The translations under genes and the position numbers were made by a program. A stretch of DNA of 10,379 nt from Saccharothrix sp. ST-888 (lineage in GTDB: Bacteria > Actinomycetota > Actinomycetes > Streptomycetales > Streptomycetaceae), in assembly GCF_000955975.1 (NCBI RefSeq), contig NZ_JYJF01000156.1, forward strand, positions 1 through 10,379. Reading direction: 5' to 3'. Shown piece after piece: positions 5,983 through 10,379 of this stretch. Position 1 is the stretch's first letter. Every line of letters begins with the position of its first letter. The notes below the pieces were generated by a model. The model worked only from the letters and a program-made list of their open reading frames with translations. It was not told where the DNA came from and searched no databases.

Positions 5983-6014
5983 GGTGCCCGGCCCGACACA
6001 GGCGGCCGGGCACC
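5983..6014 (+). terminator. Hairpin terminator after the metallophosphatase gene
   Basis: GGTGCCCGGCC (5983-5993) pairs perfectly with 6004-6014 across a 10-nt loop. It begins 16 bases after the stop codon. Confidence 0.7.
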
Positions 6015-6095
6015 CGCGCACGGGCCCGCAGCCCCGGGCTGAACAGCTGTCCGATACCACAAGGGCGCTGGTGCCACTGAAAATCCGGAAACCGA

Positions 6096-6126
6096 CTGTC
6101 AGTCGCTCGGTGCTCACCCCTACCAT
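6096..6126 (+). promoter_or_regulatory. Weak candidate promoter for the SPGY-repeat membrane protein
   Basis: CTGTCA (6096-6101) and TACCAT (6121-6126) are separated by 19 bp. It lies about 80 bp upstream of the chosen start and after the preceding terminator, so the next gene probably has its own promoter. Matches to consensus are partial. Confidence 0.25.
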
Positions 6127-6214
6127 CGATGCACCACGCCGGGCCGGGCCCGATGCCCGACGGTGCACCGGCATGGACCAGTTCACCTCCGTGATCCAGC
6201 GGAACGGGGTACCC

Positions 6215-7222
6215 ATGACCACCACCCCACATCTGCTCGCCGAGGACCGCCCGGACTTCGAGCGCATCCTCGACGAAGCACTGCGCGACGGCTCGATACT
6301 CGCCGCCCTCGCCGAGCCCGGCCCGCACCTCACCACGGCCCAGCTCCGCACCAAGGCCCTGCTCGCCGCCGACACCGTCGCGGCGACCGCGGCGGCGGAC
6401 TACCGGCACTACACCGAGCTGCGCACCGCCCTGCTGCTCCGGTCCGCGCCGCCCGCCTCCCCGGCCGGTCCCGGCGCTCACCCCGCCGCCGCGTCGGGCG
6501 GTCCACGTCCGGCCGGGCGGGGGGCCCGCTCCGGACCGGGAGCTTCCGACCAGGGCGTCGGACTGCTGCCCGCTCTCACCGTGCTGGCCCCGATCCTGGC
6601 CTGGTCGGCGGCGGCCGTCCTGCTGCTGCTCGGCTACACCCTGCGCGCCACCAGCCCCGAACTCGCTCTCGGGCGGGCCGTGGTGACCGCCGGGTGGGCG
6701 GCCCTGGCGGTCGGGGTCGCCACCCTGGTGGTCGGCGCCGTCGGGCTGCTGCTCACCGCGCTGCGCGACGGCGCCGCGCCGCCGCCGGAGGCCCGCGCGA
6801 AGCCGGGCCCCGGGCCGGCCGACACCACACAGCCGGACATCGCCGGTGCGCCGGACCCGAACCGCCCCGGCCCGGTGGACGATCCCGGGCTGCTGGACGA
6901 CCTCGCCGAGGCCCGCCTCGCCTGGCACACCGCGCTGCGCGAGCGCGCCCTGCTCCCCTACCTGCACGCCAACCTGCACTCCGAGCCCGCGCTCCCGCCG
7001 CAGCCGACCGGCCGGCCCAACCCACCGGAGCTGCTCAGCCCCGGCTACACCAGCGCGACCTTCGCCAGCCCCGGCTACACCAGCGCGACCTTCACCAGTC
7101 CCGGCTTCACCAGCCCCGGCGGCGAGAACCTGACCGACCCCGAAGGCCGTACCCCGCGCACCGCCGAGTTCAGCAGTCCCGGCTACAGCCCGCCGGGCTT
7201 CACCGGCCCGGACGAGGTCTGA
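6215..7222 (+). CDS. Two-helix membrane protein with C-terminal SPGY repeats, unknown function
   Basis: I do not recognise the family. With the ATG at 6215 the product has 335 aa; CGGGG five bases upstream may serve as ribosome binding site. An in-frame ATG at 6173 would give 349 aa. Residues 1-75 are Ala/Leu/Glu-rich and helical in character. A Pro/Gly/Ala linker (about 76-113) leads to two hydrophobic helices (about 116-141 and 155-182) joined by a short loop, typical of a hairpin in the membrane with both ends on the same side. A Pro-rich stretch and an acidic, Ala-rich helix (about 223-250) follow. The tail (275-335) repeats SPGYTSATF twice almost identically, then SPGFTSPG and SPGYSPPGFTGP. 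The gene sits between a terminator and a separately promoted gene. Scaffolding or envelope-associated roles are conceivable but unsupported. Confidence 0.75.
   Translation: MTTTPHLLAEDRPDFERILDEALRDGSILAALAEPGPHLTTAQLRTKALLAADTVAATAAADYRHYTELRTALLLRSAPPASPAGPGAHPAAASGGPRPAGRGARSGPGASDQGVGLLPALTVLAPILAWSAAAVLLLLGYTLRATSPELALGRAVVTAGWAALAVGVATLVVGAVGLLLTALRDGAAPPPEARAKPGPGPADTTQPDIAGAPDPNRPGPVDDPGLLDDLAEARLAWHTALRERALLPYLHANLHSEPALPPQPTGRPNPPELLSPGYTSATFASPGYTSATFTSPGFTSPGGENLTDPEGRTPRTAEFSSPGYSPPGFTGPDEV
7037..7120 (+). repeat. 30-bp tandem duplication encoding SPGYTSATF(A/T)
   Basis: 7037-7066 and 7067-7096 are identical at 29 of 30 positions; the only change is G to A at the tenth codon (GCC to ACC). 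A degenerate third copy begins at 7097 (AGT instead of AGC, TTC instead of TAC). Near identity, including synonymous sites, suggests recent slippage or duplication. Confidence 0.85.
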
Positions 7223-7263
7223 TTCCGCTCCGCCACAGCGGATCTGACGCTGCGTCCGCCGCC

Positions 7264-7275
7264 TATCCTGGCCGC
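7264..7275 (+). promoter_or_regulatory. -10 box for a leaderless DJ-1/PfpI gene mRNA
   Basis: TATCCT (7264-7269) ends six bases before the ATG at 7276, the spacing expected for a leaderless transcript. CTGACG at 7244-7249 resembles a -35 box but is only 14 bp away, shorter than usual. No Shine-Dalgarno is visible before the ATG. Confidence 0.45.
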
Positions 7276-7896
7276 ATGGACATCGTGATCCCGCTCTTCG
7301 ACCGGTTCGAACCCCTCGACGCCATGGGTCCGTACGAGATCCTCGCCCATGTGCCGGGCGCCACCGTACGGTTCGTCGCACCCGAGCCCGGCCGGGTCAC
7401 CGACACCCTCGGCGCCCTGACCGTGGACGTCGGCACCGGGTACGCCGAGGTCGAGCAGTGCGACGTGCTGCTGGTACCCGGCGGCCGCGGCACCCGGGAG
7501 CTGGTCAAGGACCAGGACTTCGTCGCCTGGGTGCGCCGGATCCACGACGGGACCGCCTTCACCGCCTCGGTCTGCACCGGCGCGCTGCTGCTCGGCGCGG
7601 CCGGACTGCTCGACGGCCTCACGGCGACCACCCACTGGGCCGCTACCGCCGAGCTGGAGGCGTACGGCGCCCGGTACACCCCCGAGCGGGTCGTCCGGCA
7701 CGACCGGATCATCACCTCCGCCGGGGTCTCCTCCGGCATCGACATGGCCCTCGGCCTCGCCGCGCTGCTCACCGACGACGTCACCGCGCAGGCGATCCAG
7801 CTCTACACCGAGTACGACCCGACGCCGCCGTTCGACTCCGGCTCGGTCGCCAAGTCCTCCCCCGAGGTCCGGGAGCAGGCCCGCACACTCGGCTGA
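7276..7896 (+). CDS. DJ-1/PfpI-family protein, isonitrile hydratase-like
   Basis: The 206-aa product spans the whole DJ-1/PfpI fold. LDAMGPYEIL (14-23) holds the conserved acidic positions D15 and E21. DVLLVPGGRGTREL (63-76) is the family strand and loop. SVCTGALLLGAAGLLDG (98-114) carries the nucleophile-elbow cysteine C100, followed by ATTHW (117-121). C100, T101 and D15 match the residues reported as important in Pseudomonas isonitrile hydratase (Cys, Thr, Asp), and the text around them is like that subgroup. The protein could therefore hydrate isonitriles to N-formyl amines in the cytoplasm, but many relatives have other or unknown roles. No AraC-type DNA-binding domain is fused, unlike some cousins. 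The ATG was chosen because a -10 box stands six bases before it and the first strand MDIVIPLFD follows at once. Confidence 0.88.
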   Translation: MDIVIPLFDRFEPLDAMGPYEILAHVPGATVRFVAPEPGRVTDTLGALTVDVGTGYAEVEQCDVLLVPGGRGTRELVKDQDFVAWVRRIHDGTAFTASVCTGALLLGAAGLLDGLTATTHWAATAELEAYGARYTPERVVRHDRIITSAGVSSGIDMALGLAALLTDDVTAQAIQLYTEYDPTPPFDSGSVAKSSPEVREQARTLG

Positions 7897-7949
7897 CCAG
7901 GGCCGGGACCAGGGCCCGGGAGCCCTGCTCGGCCCGGACCGGACCGGTG

Positions 7950-7998
7950 CCGGAGCGCCGTCCCCGGAGTCGGGGGCTCTTCGGGGACGGCGCTCCGG
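7950..7998. terminator. Strong bidirectional hairpin between convergent genes
   Basis: A perfect 17-bp inverted repeat (7950-7966 with 7982-7998, arm CCGGAGCGCCGTCCCCG) encloses a 15-nt loop that can add a small GAG/CTC stem. Flanking GACCGGT/ACCGGTC bases could lengthen the stem past a bulge. It lies 53 bases after the DJ-1/PfpI stop and 59 before the convergent DUF885 stop, so it can end both transcripts. Confidence 0.85.
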
Positions 7999-8057
7999 CG
8001 GTACCGGTCGGGTGCGGCGGGCCGGGCTCCTACGGCGCCTGCGGCTGCCTGCCGCGC

Positions 8058-9734
8058 TTACAGCGCCGCGAGCTCGGCGGCCAGGTCGTCGAGGCCGCAG
8101 GAGCCCTGGGAGAGGGCCTTCATGTGCCAGGCCTTGAGGTCGAAGGCGGCACCCTGGCGGCGCTTCGCGGCCTCGCGGCCCTGCAGCCAGGCGCGTTCGC
8201 CGAGCTTGTAGCTGATGGCCTGGCCGGGCCAGCCGAGGTAGCGGTCGATCTCACCGGTCCGGCGTTCGACCGAGCTGCCGTGGTGGAGGGCCATGAACTC
8301 GTTCGCCAGGGCCGGGGTCCACCGCTCGCCCGGGTGGAACCCCGAGTCGGCGGGGATGGCGAGTTCGAGGTGCATGCCGATGTCGATGATCACGCGGATG
8401 ATCCGCAGCATCTGCTTGTCGAGGTACCCGAGCCGGCGGGCCGGATCGGCCAGGAAGCCGAGCTCGTCCATCAGGCGCTCGGCGTACAGGGCCCAGCCCT
8501 CGGTGTTGGCGCTGACGCTGCCGAGGGTGACCTGGTAGCGGCTGAGCCGGTCGGCGACCGCGACCCACTGGGCGAGCTGGAGGTGGTGTCCGGGAACGCC
8601 CTCGTGGTACCAGGTGCTGACGATCTCCCAGGTCGGGAAGGTGTCCTTGCCCAGGGTCGGCAGGTAGGTCCGCCCGGGACGGCTGAAGTCGAGGCTGGGC
8701 CGGGAGTAGTACGGCGCGACGGAGCTGCCGGCGGGCGCGATCCGCGACTCGACCCGGCGCAGCGGCCCCGAGATGTCGAAGTGGACCCCGTCCAGGGCGG
8801 CTATCGCCTCGTCCATGATCTGCTGGAGCCAGCGGCGGATCTCCTCCTCGCCCTTGATCGAGTGGCCGTGCTCGTCCAGGTGGTGCATGGTCTCCCGGGC
8901 GGTGGCACCGGGCAGGATGCGGCCGGCCTCGGCCTGCATCTCGGCGACGTTCCGGTGGAACTCCTCCCAGGCCCAGGCGTACGCCTCGGCCACGTCGACG
9001 TCGGCACCGGTGGAGAACCGGGCGGACCGCAGGTAGCGCTCGCGGCCGACCGCGTCCGGGACGTCGGCGACGGCGGGCAGGTAGCTGCCGTGCAGCCAGT
9101 CGCGGAACTCGCCCACGGCGGCACTCGCCCCGGCGGCGGCCGCGTCCAGCTCCGGGCGCAGCCGTTCGGCGCCGGTCGAGACGAAGTCGGCGAACCAGCT
9201 GGCGCCGCCGGTGGCCCGGCCGGTCCAGGCGTCGAGCTGGCGGAGCACCCCCTCGGTCTGTCGCGGGGCGGAGAGCAGCCCGCGCGCGATCCCCTCGGTG
9301 AGGGTGGTCCGGTAGCCGTCGATCGCGTCCGGGAGGTTGCGCAGCCGGCCCGCCACCGCCGCCCAGTGCTCCTCGGTGTCGGTCGGCATCAGGGTGAAGA
9401 TGGACCGCAGCCGGTGGACGGGTGCGTTGAGGCTGCGCAGCGCGCGGAAGTGGTCGCCGGCGTCGTGCACGGCGAGTTCGGCGGTGAGCCGCTCGCGCAG
9501 CAGCCGGGCGCAGGCCTGCTCGGCGGGGTCCGTCGGGGCGGGTGCGGCATCCAGGGTGGCGAGGGTGCGGTGCGCGATCTCGGCGAGGGCCTCGAAGCCT
9601 TCCGGCGACAGGTCGGGCTGCCGCTGGTCACCCGGATGCAGCCCGAACGCCGTCGAGGTCATCGGGTCCTGCGCGGCTACCTGCTCCACGTGGTCGTCGG
9701 CGATACGGCGTGGTGTGATCAGGTCATCTGACAT
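8058..9734 (-). CDS. DUF885-family predicted zinc metallohydrolase
   Basis: The 558-aa product matches the DUF885 family in length and in its signature. STWYHEGVPGHHLQLAQ contains H377, E378, H383 and H384 of the HExxPGHH-like zinc motif. SANTEGWALYAERLMDELGF holds the downstream E412 and E419, of which one should be the third metal ligand. Other family-like stretches are FDISGPLRRVESRIAP and YLDKQMLRIIRVIIDIGMH. The family is thought to act as gluzincin-like peptidases or carboxypeptidases, but the substrate here is unknown. The protein is mostly helical and has no signal peptide, so it is probably cytoplasmic. The ATG at 9734 has AGGA seven bases upstream and also a -10-like box six bases upstream; the in-frame GTG at 9773 would add 13 residues and lacks support. 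It ends with TAA, facing the DJ-1/PfpI gene. Confidence 0.92.
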   Translation of the reverse strand: MSDDLITPRRIADDHVEQVAAQDPMTSTAFGLHPGDQRQPDLSPEGFEALAEIAHRTLATLDAAPAPTDPAEQACARLLRERLTAELAVHDAGDHFRALRSLNAPVHRLRSIFTLMPTDTEEHWAAVAGRLRNLPDAIDGYRTTLTEGIARGLLSAPRQTEGVLRQLDAWTGRATGGASWFADFVSTGAERLRPELDAAAAGASAAVGEFRDWLHGSYLPAVADVPDAVGRERYLRSARFSTGADVDVAEAYAWAWEEFHRNVAEMQAEAGRILPGATARETMHHLDEHGHSIKGEEEIRRWLQQIMDEAIAALDGVHFDISGPLRRVESRIAPAGSSVAPYYSRPSLDFSRPGRTYLPTLGKDTFPTWEIVSTWYHEGVPGHHLQLAQWVAVADRLSRYQVTLGSVSANTEGWALYAERLMDELGFLADPARRLGYLDKQMLRIIRVIIDIGMHLELAIPADSGFHPGERWTPALANEFMALHHGSSVERRTGEIDRYLGWPGQAISYKLGERAWLQGREAAKRRQGAAFDLKAWHMKALSQGSCGLDDLAAELAAL

Positions 9735-9770
9735 GTCATCATCCTGTCGCACGGGCACTCGGCCCGTCAG
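9735..9770 (-). promoter_or_regulatory. Promoter of the DUF885 gene, possibly leaderless
   Basis: On the minus strand CTGACG (9770-9765) and CAGGAT (9746-9741) are 18 bp apart, close to the streptomycete TTGACR/TAGGAT type. The -10 ends six bases before the ATG, so the message may start at the codon itself. The same AGGA could act as a Shine-Dalgarno if transcription starts further upstream. Confidence 0.5.
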
Positions 9771-9905
9771 CACCCCGGCCGATTCCCCGGCTCACCCGGG
9801 AGCCCGCCCGCCGTTCCGTGCGCCGCTACCCGCCTCCGGCGGCGCCCGCGCTCGGTGCCCGCCGTCCCGGCGCGGGTCGGTCGACGCCCGTTCTCGGCTA
9901 CCCCG

Positions 9906-9919
9906 GCGGCAGTTGCCGC
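9906..9919 (-). terminator. Small inverted repeat after the TauE/SafE gene
   Basis: GCGGCA and TGCCGC flank a 2-base centre, 38 bases past the TauE/SafE stop. The stem is short and the loop minimal, so terminator function is only a possibility. The rest of 9774-9957 shows no gene. Confidence 0.25.
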
Positions 9920-9957
9920 TGGAGCGCGAGCTGGGGCCGTCGTTCGCAAGAGTGGCC

Positions 9958-10379
9958 CTAGAGTCCCCACAGGCCCTTGCCCAGTGCGGTCAGCCCGTCG
10001 GCGAGGGCGAGCAGCAGTACGGTGCGCCGGGCCCGCTGCTCCGGGACCCGGTCCGCGAGTGCCCTTCCGACGACCGCGCCCGCGGTGATGCCCGCCGCGA
10101 CCAGCAGCCAGGCCGGTCCGGTGAGCCGCGGCACGCCCTTGGCGGCGATGGAGAAGGCGTTCACCAGCACCCCGTAGAACTGCGCATTGGGTACGAACTC
10201 CCGTGTCGTCCAGCCCGCGTTCACCGCGTACAGGGACACCGCCGGGCCGCCGACCCCGGCGGAGGAGTTCATGAACCCGCTCACGGCACCTGCCGCGAAC
10301 GCCCCTCGGACACCCTGCAGGGCGGGCGCCCGGGCGCCGCTCATCACCAGCAGCACGGCGCCGCTCACCAGCGTCCCCA
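9958..10379 (-). CDS. TauE/SafE-family membrane transporter (C-terminal part, runs off right edge)
   Basis: The frame is open from the right edge to a TAG at 9958-9960 and gives about 140 residues, roughly the C-terminal half of a usual TauE/SafE protein. The segment GAVSGFMNSSAGVGGPAVSL is the second copy of the family's Gly-rich membrane signature. Hydrophobic segments follow at AQFYGVLVNAFSIA, AWLLVAAGITAGAVVG and RTVLLLALADGLTALGKGL, consistent with the last membrane helices. By family these proteins move sulfite, sulfonates or other organic anions across the cytoplasmic membrane; nothing here names the substrate. The start lies outside the window, so the GTG at 10368 is internal. The DUF885 gene follows on the same strand after 223 bp with its own promoter, so co-transcription is unlikely. 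Confidence 0.82.
   Translation of the reverse strand, partial: GTLVSGAVLLVMSGARAPALQGVRGAFAAGAVSGFMNSSAGVGGPAVSLYAVNAGWTTREFVPNAQFYGVLVNAFSIAAKGVPRLTGPAWLLVAAGITAGAVVGRALADRVPEQRARRTVLLLALADGLTALGKGLWGL

Noticed and set aside
4851..6077. 408-residue minus-strand frame opposite the metallophosphatase
   Set aside because: It is a Gly/Val/Ala-rich shadow with no motif, while the plus strand carries every metal-binding motif.
6129..6194. 21-codon frame (MHHAGPGPMPDG...) before the SPGY-repeat gene
   Set aside because: It has no Shine-Dalgarno, its ATG is only two bases from the candidate -10, and its stop does not overlap the next start.
7458..9731. Very long plus-strand frame opposite the DUF885 gene
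   Set aside because: It runs through the DJ-1 C-terminus and the terminator hairpin and is an antisense shadow; the DUF885 frame has the zinc motif and a promoter.
1..10379. Mobile elements, phage genes, tRNA or rRNA genes, CRISPR arrays, toxin-antitoxin pairs
   Set aside because: No transposase, integrase, terminal repeats, tRNA-like cloverleaf, spacer array or paired small genes could be seen; base composition is even throughout.

Overview
The window is very GC-rich and carries nine genes that look like chromosomal housekeeping or accessory genes of an actinomycete, most likely Streptomyces, Kitasatospora or a close relative. The evidence is codon third positions that are almost all G or C, GTG starts, promoter -10 boxes placed about six bases before an ATG (the actinobacterial leaderless pattern), and an aminotransferase of the actinobacterial HisC/Pat type. 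I see no mobile element, CRISPR array, tRNA, rRNA or sign of recent transfer.

Layout, left to right. 1-1648 (minus strand) is the start of an export operon: a membrane-anchored HlyD/MacA-type adaptor, whose stop codon overlaps the ATG of an ABC transporter ATPase that runs off the left edge. 1649-2040 is non-coding and holds two short direct-repeat arrays, a 9-bp minisatellite and a strong hairpin terminator. 2041-3120 (minus) is a HisC/Pat-family aminotransferase with a clear Shine-Dalgarno and GTG start. A 372-bp divergent spacer separates it from a LacI-family regulator (3493-4650, plus). Then come a metallophosphatase of the PPP type with a disordered Pro/Tyr-rich N-terminus (4809-5966, plus), an unrecognised two-helix membrane protein with a C-terminal SPGY repeat (6215-7222, plus) and a DJ-1/PfpI-family protein resembling isonitrile hydratase (7276-7896, plus). 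A 17-bp-stem hairpin at 7950-7998 separates this last gene from the convergent DUF885 metallohydrolase (8058-9734, minus). The right edge holds the C-terminal half of a TauE/SafE membrane protein (9958-10379, minus).

Functional links are limited. Only the adaptor and the ATPase are clearly one operon and one machine. The other genes have their own promoter or terminator signals and seem to be single transcription units. The LacI regulator has no sugar-use gene beside it, so its target is not evident. I do not see a new multi-gene system. The most interesting points are the low-complexity modules of the adaptor, the SPGY-repeat membrane protein, the leaderless starts, and a possible eight-codon upstream reading frame overlapping the LacI start.
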